Positions 33,439 through 41,940 are shown, counted from the stretch's first letter. The stretch: 64,000 nucleotides of DNA from G965220075 sp965220075 (GCA_965220075.1 OZ244806.1:2914001-2978000); one strand, 5' to 3'. The notes: a model not told the origin generated them from the sequence alone. Numbers and translations: made by a program.

Positions 33439-35168
33439 CGCGGGTCCTCGATCATGCTGCTGATGCCCGTGCCCGGCGTAATCATCGGATACACGTTCTC
33501 GACCCTGTCGACGTGCAGATCCAGCACGACCGGCCCATCGTGGGCCTGCGCCTCGGCAATCGCGTCCTTCATCTCGCCGCGCGTGCGCGCGGTGATGCCG
33601 CGCAGGCCGAAGGACTCGCCCACCGCGGCGAAGTTGGGATTGTCCAGATAGGCACCCATGTACCGGCCTTCGTAGTAGAACTCCTGCCACTGCCGGATCA
33701 TGCCCAAGTGGGCGTTGTTGAGCACCGCCACCTTCACGGGGATTCTCTCCGCGGCCAGGGTGTTGAATTCCTGGATGTTGATGAGCAGGCCGCCGTCACC
33801 GGTGACGCACCAGACCGGTTGCGACACGTCGGCCATCTGCACGCCCATCGCGGCCGGCAGCGCGTAGCCCATCGGACCCAAGCCGCCGGCGCTGAAGAAC
33901 TGGCGCGGGCGCTCGTACCAGAAGTGCTGTGCCGCCCACATCTGATTCTGGCCGACATCGGCGACCACGCGCGCCTGGCCGCCCGAAGCTTCGTAGATGG
34001 CGCGGATGACTTCCTGCGGGAGAACGGTCGCGGGGCTGTCGGGGATTTTCAGCGAGGGATGACCGGCGCGCCATTGGTTGAGCTGGTCCATCCAGGGCTT
34101 GCGCTCGCGGTGCTCGATGAGGGGCGAGAGGCGCTCGAGGGTAAGCCTGAGGTCTCCCACGATGGGCACTTCGGTGTCGAGCACTTTGCCGATCTCGGCC
34201 GGATCGATGTCGATGTGCACGACCCGCGCCCCCGGACCGAATTCGTCCACCTTGCCGACGGCGCGGTCATCGAACCGCACGCCCAGCCCGATGATGCAGT
34301 CGGTGCTGCCCATGGCCAGATTGGCGTACGCCAGGCCATGCATCCCAAGCATGCCGAAAGAGAGCGGATGGGTCTCGGGAAAGGTGCCTACGCCGTGCAG
34401 CGTGGTGACGACCGGGATGTTGCCCCGGTTTGCCAGCTCGAACACCTGGGCTTCCGCGCCGGCGATGTCCACGCCATGGCCCGCCATGATGACGGGCCGT
34501 TCGGCCGCGTTAATCACTTCGGCCGCGCGGCGCACCATCTTCATGTTGCCGGCCCGAGCCGGCCGGTAGCCGCGCAGGTCGACCTTCTCCGGAACCGGCT
34601 CCTCGGTCTCCTCGAGGAAGACATCCTTAGGTATGTCGACCAGAACCGGTCCAGGGCGGCCCGACTTGGCAAGGTGAAAAGCTTCCTGCATCACGCGCGG
34701 CAGCTCGTCGGCGTGCATGACCAGATAGCTGTGCTTGGTGATCGGGATAGTGATGCCGGTGATGTCGGTCTCCTGAAAGGCGTCCGACCCCACCGCGGCG
34801 CGGGTCACCTGCCCCGTGATGTACACGACTCCCACCGAGTCCATCATGTCGTTGGCCATGGCGGTGACGAGGTTGGTCGCGCCCGGCCCTGACGTGCTGG
34901 TTGCCACCCCCACGTTGCCGCCGGCGCGCGCGTAGCCGTTGGCGGCGAAGCCGGCCGCCTGCTCGTGCCTGATCAAGACGTGCCGAAGGCGGTCCTTGTA
35001 TTGATAGAGAGCGTCGTAGAAGGGCAGTGAGGCGCCGCCCGGCATACCGAAGATCACGTCAACGCCCTCGGCCAGAATGGCGTCGCACACGACCTGGCCG
35101 CCGGTGCGCCGGCGCGGCTTGACGGGACCGTTGCTTCCGGGCCGGTCCCTACCGTTGGTATTTGCCAT
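33435..35168 (-). CDS. ilvB: acetolactate synthase large subunit
   Basis: This 577-residue ThDP enzyme carries the catalytic Glu in IRHEQAAGFAANGYARA, the FGMPGGASLPFYDAL start region, TSGPGATNLVTAMANDMMDS, the FAD-binding middle domain (RFDDRAVGKVDEFGPGA), and the ThDP/Mg2+ motif GDGGLLINIQEFNTL with NNAHLGMIRQWQEFYY. It makes acetolactate from two pyruvates, or acetohydroxybutyrate with 2-ketobutyrate. It is the first structural gene of the operon, about 275 bp after the T-box terminator. Confidence 0.95.
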   Translation of the reverse strand: MANTNGRDRPGSNGPVKPRRRTGGQVVCDAILAEGVDVIFGMPGGASLPFYDALYQYKDRLRHVLIRHEQAAGFAANGYARAGGNVGVATSTSGPGATNLVTAMANDMMDSVGVVYITGQVTRAAVGSDAFQETDITGITIPITKHSYLVMHADELPRVMQEAFHLAKSGRPGPVLVDIPKDVFLEETEEPVPEKVDLRGYRPARAGNMKMVRRAAEVINAAERPVIMAGHGVDIAGAEAQVFELANRGNIPVVTTLHGVGTFPETHPLSFGMLGMHGLAYANLAMGSTDCIIGLGVRFDDRAVGKVDEFGPGARVVHIDIDPAEIGKVLDTEVPIVGDLRLTLERLSPLIEHRERKPWMDQLNQWRAGHPSLKIPDSPATVLPQEVIRAIYEASGGQARVVADVGQNQMWAAQHFWYERPRQFFSAGGLGPMGYALPAAMGVQMADVSQPVWCVTGDGGLLINIQEFNTLAAERIPVKVAVLNNAHLGMIRQWQEFYYEGRYMGAYLDNPNFAAVGESFGLRGITARTRGEMKDAIAEAQAHDGPVVLDLHVDRVENVYPMITPGTGISSMIEDPR

Positions 35169-35435
35169 CTGTGTTCATCTCCCCGGCGACTCGGGGCCGC
35201 CTGTGTTGCTGAAGTTTGCGCCGCGGCTGGTATAGGCGTCGCGGCGGTTGGGTCTGCCTGAATCGAGCGCCCAGCGGGAACCGCGCACGCGATTCCCGCC
35301 GCGTACAGCCACCGACAACCTCACCGCGGCTCGGCTTTCCGGCCGGCGCGATGGACGCCACGCCGCTCTCCGGCTTGACGGGCAGCGCGGCGTTTGGGCC
35401 GCTCCACACATGCTGGCGAGTATCTTGCTCATCAT
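35169..35435 (-). other. long untranslated segment between T-box terminator and ilvB
   Basis: After the T-box terminator the transcript runs about 267 bases before the ilvB ATG. An Arg-rich 86-codon frame starts with two ATGs at 35435 and ends at 35175, just before ilvB. It has no good ribosome-binding site and looks non-coding, but a short translated leader cannot be excluded. No further stem as strong as the terminator is evident. Confidence 0.35.
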
Positions 35436-35443
35436 CTCTGGCA

Positions 35444-35690
35444 ACAAAAAATCCCGTCCCCAGGGACGGGATTCACCCGCGGTACCACCCCGCTTGCCCG
35501 GCGCTATGACCGGACCGCTCATTGCCTGTAACGGCGGACACCGGATCGATCTAATGGGGCGCACCCGTTCGACCGATCAGCTCAGGAGCGACGTTCGGAC
35601 CCACGACCCACCGGCTCACACCGTCTCCGGCTCGCTCGGGATCGGCGGGGTCCTACTCCTCTCCGTCAACGCTTTTGACTCCATCGCCGG
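35444..35690 (-). promoter_or_regulatory. T-box riboswitch, predicted valine specifier (GUC)
   Basis: The minus-strand RNA contains the T-box core GGGTGGTACCGCGG (35477-35490), followed immediately by a terminator. Stem I is recognisable: GGAGTAGGACCC (35650-35661) and, on the other side, GGGTCC-GAAC-GTC-G-CTCCTGAG (35581-35602). In T-boxes the codon follows GAAN and precedes a purine and the lower stem (for example GAAA-GGC-A in glycine leaders). The specifier here is then GUC, at 35590-35592, which reads tRNA-Val. Uncharged tRNA-Val would stabilise the antiterminator and let RNA polymerase proceed into ilvB. The 5' boundary is approximate. Confidence 0.88.
35446..35472 (-). terminator. T-box intrinsic terminator
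   Basis: ATCCCGTCCC and GGGACGGGAT form a perfect 10 bp stem with a tiny loop, followed on the minus strand by six T residues (35446-35451). Part of its 5' side would be needed by the competing antiterminator, which is the standard T-box switch. Confidence 0.9.
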
Positions 35691-35751
35691 TGGGTCCGAT
35701 GGTCTCGTACTTCTGCAAACGACGAGACCGACCGACTCCGGCTCAGCGCCA

Positions 35752-35780
35752 ACCGTAACAGCGCCGCCATGCGACATCAA
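35752..35780 (-). promoter_or_regulatory. promoter of the ilv-leu-cim operon
   Basis: On the minus strand TTGATG (35775-35780) and TACGGT (35752-35757) are 17 bp apart. Transcription would start near 35745, about 60 bases before T-box stem I. A hairpin (GGTCTCGT with ACGAGACC, 35701-35708 and 35722-35729) lies between promoter and stem I. Confidence 0.5.
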
Positions 35781-35833
35781 GAGTTACGCGCGGTCCCCAC
35801 GCCCGGCGCAGAGCGATTACGCATAATGCGCGC

Positions 35834-36493
35834 ATGTGCGCGGCGCCGGAGCGGCAGGCGGGCGACGGACGCTACGTCGTCTGGGATACCGAAACCCTGC
35901 GTCTGAGCTACGAGGTGCGGGGCGGCTGGCGCAACATCAAGGACTTCGGTCTGGCGGTGGCGGTGACGATCGACGACCACGGCGCGCGGCATGTCTGGGA
36001 AGAGCGCGACGCCGCCGGGTTGATCGAGTATCTAGGCGGGTTCCAACGGGTCGTCGGATTCAATTCGCGCCGCTTCGACCTGGCCGTGATTTCCGCCTAC
36101 GGATCCGTGGATCACTTGAACGAGCCGACGCTCGACATTCTGGAGTCGGTGCGGCGGGTCACGGGACGGCGCAAGGGCATGAGCCTGCAAGCGCTTGCGC
36201 AAGCCATGTTCGGCGCCGGCAAAAGCCTCGCGGACGGAACAGAGGCGGTGCGGTTGTGGAGGAGCGGCCGGCCGGAGGACCGCCGGCGCGTGATCGACTA
36301 CTGCACGCAAGACGTGAAGCTGACGCAACGCATCCTGGAGTTCGGGCTTGCCTACGGCTATGTGCTAGCGCCAATTCCAGACATGCGGCAGGGTGGCGCG
36401 CCGGTGGCAGTTCAGATCCCGGCGGAATGGGCCGCGGATCCGGTCTTGCAAGCGCTCCCGCGGCGCATAGAGCCCGAGATCGCGGACTTCTAG
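35834..36493 (+). CDS. DEDDy-type 3'-5' exonuclease-like (RNase H fold) protein
   Basis: The 219-residue protein has the three exonuclease motifs: ExoI VVWDTET (D18, E20), ExoII GFNSRRFDL (D82) and ExoIII with Y156-x3-D160 in IDYCTQDVKLT. Spacing and the Tyr place it in the DEDDy class, near the YprB-like predicted 3'-5' exonucleases. All four acidic residues are present, so it may be active, but its nucleic-acid substrate is unknown. It is transcribed divergently from the ilv operon and starts about 50 bp beyond that operon's promoter. Confidence 0.75.
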   Translation: MCAAPERQAGDGRYVVWDTETLRLSYEVRGGWRNIKDFGLAVAVTIDDHGARHVWEERDAAGLIEYLGGFQRVVGFNSRRFDLAVISAYGSVDHLNEPTLDILESVRRVTGRRKGMSLQALAQAMFGAGKSLADGTEAVRLWRSGRPEDRRRVIDYCTQDVKLTQRILEFGLAYGYVLAPIPDMRQGGAPVAVQIPAEWAADPVLQALPRRIEPEIADF

Positions 36494-36605
36494 CTAGTCC
36501 CCCACTCCCGGCTGCGTGGTCGCGGGCCCGCGCCGCAGTGTCTTAGGAGAGGCGGCGGACGGCCGGCAATCACGGCACGCGTGCGCTACCGCTTGCGGAC
36601 GGCGC

Positions 36606-37916
36606 CTACGTGGTCAGCAACCCTTCGGCAGTGATGTCACGAATGCCGGCGTCTAAGGCCGCCACCGTGCGATCGATGTCCTCGTGCGTGTGCTCCGAGG
36701 AGACGAAACCGCCGGTTCCCTGAACATGCACGCCGTGGTTGAGCAGGGCCCGCTTGAGCGCCGCGCCGGCCGGACCGGCAAGTCCGTTGCGCTCCGGTTT
36801 TCCGCTCAGGCTGGCGTGCCAGTAGGAGGTCTCGCCGTAGACGAGCGCTCCGACGTCGTGGCTATCGAAGACGGTCTGCAGCTCGCCGCGCAGGCGCTCC
36901 GCGGCGCTGTTGACGTGAGCGTGCACGGCGCCGTCGGCGATGTGCTGCAGCACCGCCACGCCGGCGGAGGCGGAGAGCGGGTTGGCGTTGAAAGTGCCGG
37001 GATGCGAGACGCGCTCGCCGCGGTTCCAGCCAGGCGCGCCGCGGAACTCGAGCCTATCCATGAGGTCCGCACGCCCGGCCACCGCGGCGCCCGGCAAGCC
37101 TCCGGCGACGATCTTGGCCATGGTCGTGAGGTCGGGCGTGACGCCATGCAGAAGTTGGAATCCGCCCGGAGACATGCGAAAGCCGGTTATGACTTCGTCG
37201 AGGATGAGCAGCGTGTCGTGCTCGTCGCATAGCGCGCGAAGTCCGCGCGCGAACGCGGCGTCGAGCGGCAGGCGGCCGCCGCCGGCGCCGCTGGGCTCCA
37301 CGATGACGGCCGCCACGTCGCCTTTGACCAGCTCGTCGCGCACTGCCTGATGGTCGGCGGGCAGCGCCGTGATGGTGCTGCGGGTGGCGGCCGGGACGCC
37401 GGCCGACGAGGGGGTATCCAGCGGGTCCTCAACGGCCACGGTGGCGTAGTCGTGCCAGCCGTGAAAGTGATAGTGAAACTTCACGATGCGATCGCGCCCG
37501 GTGTTGGCGCGGGCCAGGCGCATGGCCATTTGGGTGGCCTCGGTGCCGGACGAATGGAACCGGACACGCTGGGCGCTGGGAATCAACTGGCAGATCAGCT
37601 CGGCCCAGCGGACCTCTAGCTCGTGGCTGGCGCCGGGATGGGTGCCTTTGGGGATCTGCTCCATCACCGCTTCGGTCGGAACGGGATGCGAATGGCCCAG
37701 CAGCAGCGCGCCGTGACCCATGGTGTAGTCGACGTATTCGTTGCCGTCTACGTCCCATTTGTGGGCGCCTTGGACGCGCGTGGCGAAGATCGGGAATGGC
37801 TCGTGGTGGCGGATATCGTGGGTGACTCCGCCGGCAATCGAGCGCGTGGCCCGCTCGAATAGCGCCGCCGACCGTTCGCGTCCGGCGCGGTACGCCTGGT
37901 CCACCGCTGCGCTCAC
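36606..37916 (-). CDS. class III aminotransferase, glutamate-1-semialdehyde aminomutase-like
   Basis: The GTG at 37916, with GGGAGAG five bases upstream, gives 436 residues; the longer frame beyond it is rejected. Class III PLP motifs are present: HSSGTEATQMAMRLARANTGR, FHYHFHGWHDYA, LILDEVITGFR and the PLP lysine in LTTMAKIVAGGLPGAAVAG. Closest in style to HemL, but RIVKFHYHFHGWHDY departs from the FEGCYHGH of true GSA aminomutases, and no other heme gene is nearby. Such HemL-like enzymes often act on other amino or beta-amino acids. A role in tetrapyrrole synthesis should not be assumed. Confidence 0.8.
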   Translation of the reverse strand: MSAAVDQAYRAGRERSAALFERATRSIAGGVTHDIRHHEPFPIFATRVQGAHKWDVDGNEYVDYTMGHGALLLGHSHPVPTEAVMEQIPKGTHPGASHELEVRWAELICQLIPSAQRVRFHSSGTEATQMAMRLARANTGRDRIVKFHYHFHGWHDYATVAVEDPLDTPSSAGVPAATRSTITALPADHQAVRDELVKGDVAAVIVEPSGAGGGRLPLDAAFARGLRALCDEHDTLLILDEVITGFRMSPGGFQLLHGVTPDLTTMAKIVAGGLPGAAVAGRADLMDRLEFRGAPGWNRGERVSHPGTFNANPLSASAGVAVLQHIADGAVHAHVNSAAERLRGELQTVFDSHDVGALVYGETSYWHASLSGKPERNGLAGPAGAALKRALLNHGVHVQGTGGFVSSEHTHEDIDRTVAALDAGIRDITAEGLLTT

Positions 37917-38090
37917 CAAGCTCTCCCTTCGAAGATTCACCGAGGCGCGCGCGCGCGACAGGCCCGCGGCACGCGCGCGCAAGCATCCACGGGCGCAAGT
38001 TGCGTGTCAATACGGCCGAGGAGAGAGCGCGGGGCGGTTCGCGTTGCATTCGGTCTAAACGTAGGCTGAGAGCGCAGCGGCGGTGGGAGC

Positions 38091-39104
38091 GTGCGCGTGC
38101 TCTACGTATTCATCGGCAACCGCGATCAACGCCTGCGCGAAGCCGTCGAGGTGGCGCTCGGGCGCCCGGATTCCACGGAAGTCGGGTTCACGCGTCTGGA
38201 CGGCGCCGAGACGAGCCTGGAGGCGCTCGAGGAGGCGTGCGCCTCACGCTCGCTGTTCGGCGACCGCCGCCGAGTTTTTCTGGACAACGCGCAGGCGCTG
38301 GGCGGGCGCCAAAGGCGCTTGTTCGAATGGCTTGCACACTTCGCCTCCCAGGCGCGCGGCGCTCCCGGCGAAGACCCTTGCCACCTGGCCGCGGCCGCCT
38401 ACATCGACCTGGGCGACCGGCGGCAGCGCGACCGTGCGCGCCGCTTCACGAAGCTGGGCGACGCGGGCGCGCAGGTGAAGGAGTTTCGCCCCTTCAACCG
38501 TTCCGACGCGCGCAGGTTCGTCACGCAGCGGGCCGGCACGCGCGGCGTGCGTGTCACAGGCGAAGCGGCCGACCGCCTCATCGAGCTGGTCACGAGCGAC
38601 GCGGGGCTGCTGGCTAGCGAGGTGGACAAGCTGGCGGCTTACGCCGGCTTCGACGGCACGATCGGCGTAGAGGACGTGGACGCGGCCTCGGCCGCCATCG
38701 GGGAGCACGCGCGCTGGGACTACATAAACGCGGTCAGCGCGCACCGCCTGGATACCGCCCTGGCCGTGCTCCACGACATGCTCGCGCTCAATACGCCGCA
38801 TCAGTTCGTGTTGAGCGATATCGCGGCTTCGCTGCGCCGCCTGGCTCAGGCGAAACGAGCGCTGGCGGATGGCGGCGGCGCCGCCGCGGTTGCCAGGGCA
38901 ACGGGTATGCCGACGTTCCGCGCGCAAGCGATGGCGCGTCAGGCCGCGGCCATTTCAGATCGTCTGCTGACGCGTATGTTCGCCGAGGTGACGCGGACCG
39001 ACCGCGACTTGAAGTCCACCGGGGGCGACGACGCGGCTCTGCTGGAAGTCCTGACAGCACGGCTGGCCGCGCGCCCGACAGGTCAAGCAACCGAGCGCGG
39101 ATAG
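38091..39104 (+). CDS. holA: DNA polymerase III delta subunit
   Basis: A GTG at 38091 with GTGGGAG just upstream gives 337 residues. The AAA-like clamp-loader delta layout is visible: an N-terminal domain beginning LYVFIGNRDQRLREAVE, the SLFGDRRRVFLDNA strand, EFRPFNRSDARRFV, then a lid helix region (SDAGLLASEVDKLAAYAG) and a C-terminal collar domain with KSTGGDDAALLEVLTARL. Delta opens the sliding clamp for loading. An insertion of some 30 residues around 85-115 (SQARGAPGEDPCHLAAAAY) looks loosely conserved. It converges with rpsT, the usual genomic neighbour of holA. Confidence 0.85.
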   Translation: MRVLYVFIGNRDQRLREAVEVALGRPDSTEVGFTRLDGAETSLEALEEACASRSLFGDRRRVFLDNAQALGGRQRRLFEWLAHFASQARGAPGEDPCHLAAAAYIDLGDRRQRDRARRFTKLGDAGAQVKEFRPFNRSDARRFVTQRAGTRGVRVTGEAADRLIELVTSDAGLLASEVDKLAAYAGFDGTIGVEDVDAASAAIGEHARWDYINAVSAHRLDTALAVLHDMLALNTPHQFVLSDIAASLRRLAQAKRALADGGGAAAVARATGMPTFRAQAMARQAAAISDRLLTRMFAEVTRTDRDLKSTGGDDAALLEVLTARLAARPTGQATERG

Positions 39105-39218
39105 CGCCCGGCGCTGACGTCAGCTCAAGCTAGAGACCGTCCGAGCCGAAGCTCGGCAGGCACGCGGGAGTAGCCGACTACGGCGATTCGGGACTAAACG
39201 TCTAATTCCGCGCGCGGC

Positions 39219-39512
39219 TTATTCGCTCGCTGCCGCCGCATTGCGCGCGCGGGCTACCAGGCGCGAAAGGCGGCGAGCGGCGTTGCGTGGCTGGATGACG
39301 CCCTTACGCGCCGCCGCGCCGAGCTTGGACTGGGCAGTGCGGATATCGCTCTCCGCGTTCTCGGCATCGCCAGAGTCGATGGCGGCGCGGGCGCGCTTGA
39401 CGTAGGTCTTGACCGCGGAGCGGGTGCGTGCGCTGCGTGCGCGCAGAAAGGCCTGGCGGCGCACCTGCTTGCGGCGCTTTCGCTGACGCTGGGCTTCCTT
39501 GGGTGAAGGCAC
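39219..39512 (-). CDS. rpsT: 30S ribosomal protein S20
   Basis: The protein is Arg/Lys-rich and mostly helical like S20: QRQRKRRKQVRRQAFLRARS, then TRSAVKTYVKRARAAIDSGD, a middle helix, and KLGAAARKGVIQPRNAARRL, which matches the C-terminal KGxIHKNxAARxKSRL motif with H changed to P. The GTG at 39512 gives 97 residues, the usual length; a GTG at 39548 would add 12. S20 binds 16S rRNA early in small-subunit assembly. It is divergent from the YchF-like gene. Confidence 0.9.
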   Translation of the reverse strand: MPSPKEAQRQRKRRKQVRRQAFLRARSARTRSAVKTYVKRARAAIDSGDAENAESDIRTAQSKLGAAARKGVIQPRNAARRLSRLVARARNAAAASE

Positions 39513-39620
39513 TTTGAGGTTAAACGAGCGGCGCTCACGCGATGGCACGAGCCGATCGTCAGCCTAACATGGCCCAAACAGGCGGGCGGGCGCCAGCCCG
39601 CGAGCGAAGGGACTGCGCCG

Positions 39621-40676
39621 CTGCGCACGGTAGGGCTGATCGGCAGATTCGAGGCGGGCTGCGAGCAGGTGTTCACCGCGGTCGTGGGCGGGCACGCGCA
39701 CGACATGAGCCGTGGGCGTGTCTCGATTCGCGCCGGATTGCTTCGCATCCCCGACGCCCGCCTGGCGAGACTGGCCGGGCTGCTGGGCTCGGAGCGCGTG
39801 ACGGCCACGGAGTTGACGCTCTGGCACTACCCGAACGACGCGTTGCAGGCCGGCGGAGCCACGGAGTCGGAGTGGGTAGGAGACTTGCGCCGGGCGGACT
39901 TGCTGCTCTGCGTGGTTCAGGCCGGCGGCGAGCCCGGCTCCGGCGAGGCCGTGGATGCGCAGCTCGCGGACATATCGAGCGAGCTTGCGCTCTACGATCT
40001 GGCCGTCCTGGAGGGCTCGATCGCGCGCACGCGTGAACGGCTGGCGCGCGGTCCGCGAGCCGAGCGGCGCGACGTCCAAACGCTGCTCGACGCTTTGCGG
40101 CAGGTTCGCTCCGATCTGGAGCAGGGTCTGCACGCGGAGGCCGGCGGGCCGGAGTACGTACGCGAGACGCTGCGCGGCTTCGCGCTGCTGAGCTCCAAGC
40201 CGCGCGCGGTCGCGGTCAACGCGGCGGATGACGCGGTCCGCGCAACGCAGTCCGGGATCGATGCCAAGGGGTCGCGCGATTGGTGCGTGGTGGCGGGCGA
40301 CACCGAATCGCAGCTTCACGATCTGGACGCCCGCGAGGCCGAATGGTTTCGCAAAGACTTGGGCCTGAACTCACCGGCGGCCGCGCGGGTCGCAAGCGCG
40401 CTGTTGGGAGCGGCCGACCTGATTACGTTCTATACCGGAAACGAGAACGCAACGGCCGCATGGTTGCTTCCGCGCGGCGCCTCCGCCGTGCAGGCCGCCG
40501 CGGCCGTGCACAGCGACATGGCCGAGAGGTTCATTCGGGCGGACGTGATGGAGGCCGACCGCTTAATCGAGGCGGGCAGCCTAGCCGCGGCCAGAGGCTC
40601 CGGCGCGCTCAGGCGGGAAGGCCGCGATTACACGGTGGCCGACGGCGACTTCGTCCTGGTTCACTTCAGCCGCTAG
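39621..40676 (+). CDS. YchF/Obg-like protein lacking the GTPase P-loop, apparent CTG start
   Basis: The C-terminal half is clearly YchF: a TGS domain with DLITFYTGNENATAAWLLPRG, ERFIRADVMEADRLIEAGS and DYTVADGDFVLVHFSR. The N-terminal half is degraded as an NTPase. Where YchF has GLPNVGKSTLFNAL, this protein has LIGRFEAGCEQVFTAV, so Gly-Lys-Ser is lost, and the NKxE-type motif reads AVNAADD. A coiled-coil-like helix (LYDLAVLEGSIARTRERLA) is kept. The codon giving the natural N-terminus is a CTG at 39621 (xRTVGLIGRFEAG, about 351 residues). The first GTG, at 39669, would remove the first strand and the P-loop remnant. A ribosome-binding role without nucleotide hydrolysis is possible. Confidence 0.8.
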   Translation: MRTVGLIGRFEAGCEQVFTAVVGGHAHDMSRGRVSIRAGLLRIPDARLARLAGLLGSERVTATELTLWHYPNDALQAGGATESEWVGDLRRADLLLCVVQAGGEPGSGEAVDAQLADISSELALYDLAVLEGSIARTRERLARGPRAERRDVQTLLDALRQVRSDLEQGLHAEAGGPEYVRETLRGFALLSSKPRAVAVNAADDAVRATQSGIDAKGSRDWCVVAGDTESQLHDLDAREAEWFRKDLGLNSPAAARVASALLGAADLITFYTGNENATAAWLLPRGASAVQAAAAVHSDMAERFIRADVMEADRLIEAGSLAAARGSGALRREGRDYTVADGDFVLVHFSR

Positions 40677-40692
40677 CAACCGACGCGCGCGG

Positions 40693-41658
40693 TCAGCTCT
40701 CGGGGGGAAGCGCGGCGCCGATCAGCTCGTCCATGGCCTGCATATCGTTGTCCCGCAGGTAGGCTCTCACACCCTCCGTGATCTGCTGGGCCGCCAGCGG
40801 ATCGCGAAACGTGGCGGTCCCAACCTGCACCGCGGAAGCGCCCGCCAGGAAGAACTCAAGCGCGTCGCGGGTGGTGGCGATGCCGCCGATGCCGATCAGC
40901 GGGATCGAGACCGCCTGCGCCACCGCGTAGACGGCGCGTACCGCCAAGGGGCGGATGGCGGGGCCTGACAAGCCGCCGCTGACCGCGCCCAGAAAAGGCC
41001 GGCGCGCGTCGACGTCGATCACCATGCCGAGAAAGGTATTGATCAGGGAGACGGCGTGCGCGCCGGCGCTCTCGACCGCCCGCGCAATCGATTCGATGTC
41101 GGTTACGTTCGGGGAAAGCTTGGCGATGACGGGCAGGTCGGTCCCCGCAAGGACCGCGCGAACGGTGTCCGCGGCCGCGGCCGGGCTGGTCGAGAAGTCG
41201 AGCCCGCCGGCCACGTTCGGGCAGGAGAGATTGGCCTCTATGGCCACCACGTTGTGCAAGCCGTTGAAGCGCGCCGCGAGATCGGTCCAGCTGCGCGAGT
41301 CGTGGGCGGCGATGCTGACGATGATCGGACAGGGGAGACCGCGCCACATCTCCGCTTTCTGACGGATGACCTGCACGGGCCCGAGGTTGGGGAGTCCGAT
41401 GGAGTTGAGCATGCCCGCGGGAGTCTCCACGGTGCGTGGGGTCGGATTGCCCTCGCGCATCTCGGGCGTGACGGTCTTGATGACGATCGCCCCAAGGCTG
41501 GCGAGGTCCACGATGCCTTGATACTCGTCGCCGTATCCGAACGTGCCCGAGGCCGTGATTACCGGCGAGGCCAAGCGCAAGCCGCATGGATGCGAGGGGG
41601 CGAGGTCAACAGCCAGCCGAACGCCGCCTGTTTCTGCTGGCAGTTCGACTGCGGTCAT
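40693..41658 (-). CDS. pyrD: dihydroorotate dehydrogenase, class 1
   Basis: From the ATG at 41658 the protein is 321 residues. Class 1 PyrD features are VITASGTFGYGDEYQG, IVIKTVTPEMREGNPTPRTVE (FMN and orotate contacts), NSIGLPNLG, EANLSCPNVAGG with the active-site Cys, KLSPNVTDIESIA and GIGGIATTRDALEFFLAGASAVQVGTA. It oxidises dihydroorotate to orotate in pyrimidine synthesis. The sequence type is nearest class 1B, which uses NAD through PyrK, but no pyrK is in the window. The upstream DNA (41659-42048) contains antitoxin and toxin fragments. Confidence 0.92.
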   Translation of the reverse strand: MTAVELPAETGGVRLAVDLAPSHPCGLRLASPVITASGTFGYGDEYQGIVDLASLGAIVIKTVTPEMREGNPTPRTVETPAGMLNSIGLPNLGPVQVIRQKAEMWRGLPCPIIVSIAAHDSRSWTDLAARFNGLHNVVAIEANLSCPNVAGGLDFSTSPAAAADTVRAVLAGTDLPVIAKLSPNVTDIESIARAVESAGAHAVSLINTFLGMVIDVDARRPFLGAVSGGLSGPAIRPLAVRAVYAVAQAVSIPLIGIGGIATTRDALEFFLAGASAVQVGTATFRDPLAAQQITEGVRAYLRDNDMQAMDELIGAALPPES

Positions 41659-41680
41659 CCTGAGGCAGGATATCGCGCGC

Positions 41681-41782
41681 GCCGCCCTGGACCACACGCT
41701 GGAAGCGTACGGCGTGCTCGCCAGAGCTAACACCGTTGCCGCCAGACGCGTCCTTGCCTGGCGGATCGCTAAGGCGATGGCC
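41681..41782 (+). pseudogene. XRE-family antitoxin fragment A
   Basis: Codons 41681-41782 read ALDHTLEAYGVLARANTVAA and then RRVLAWRIAKAMA, which matches the N-terminal helices of HigA-like XRE antitoxins (…SLDDFLEEEGI…AIKRVIAWQL…). The fragment breaks off after KAMA, exactly where the vapC-tail copy begins. No start codon precedes it in frame and the helix-turn-helix is missing. Confidence 0.55.
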
Positions 41783-41940
41783 TGTCAGGCTGACTCGATA
41801 TCGGTGCGGGCGAAGTCGCCGCCCTTGAACAGCAGCGGCTCGCGGGCAGATTCCGCCAGCGCATCGGCGAAGCAGTCACCGAAGTTAAGTCCCGCCGGGT
41901 GGTCGCCTTTGCCGAACCGCCGCCAGGCCCGGCGCGTGGC
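41771..41940. repeat. 170 bp duplication carrying vapC tail, copy 1
   Basis: Bases 41771-41940 match 43101-43270 with 6 differences by eye. The duplicated piece begins in the last four codons of the XRE fragment on the plus strand and covers the last 52 codons of vapC on the minus strand. Similarity stops abruptly after 41940. Confidence 0.85.
41785..41940 (-). pseudogene. truncated vapC copy (C-terminal PIN fragment)
   Basis: On the minus strand this encodes RRFGKGDHPAGLNFGDCFAD and then ALAESAREPLLFKGGDFARTD, ending in a stop at 41785-41787, almost identical to the end of the intact VapC at 43115-43501. The N-terminal half with the first two catalytic acids is absent, so it cannot be a working ribonuclease. 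Confidence 0.8.

Noticed and set aside
35175..35435. 86-codon frame after the T-box terminator as a regulatory leader peptide
   Set aside because: It is Arg-rich, has no good ribosome-binding site and no run of Val, Leu or Ile codons; it looks like non-coding DNA.
39105..39218. Structured RNA between holA and rpsT
   Set aside because: Short complementary pieces exist but no convincing stem with a terminator tail or known RNA motif.
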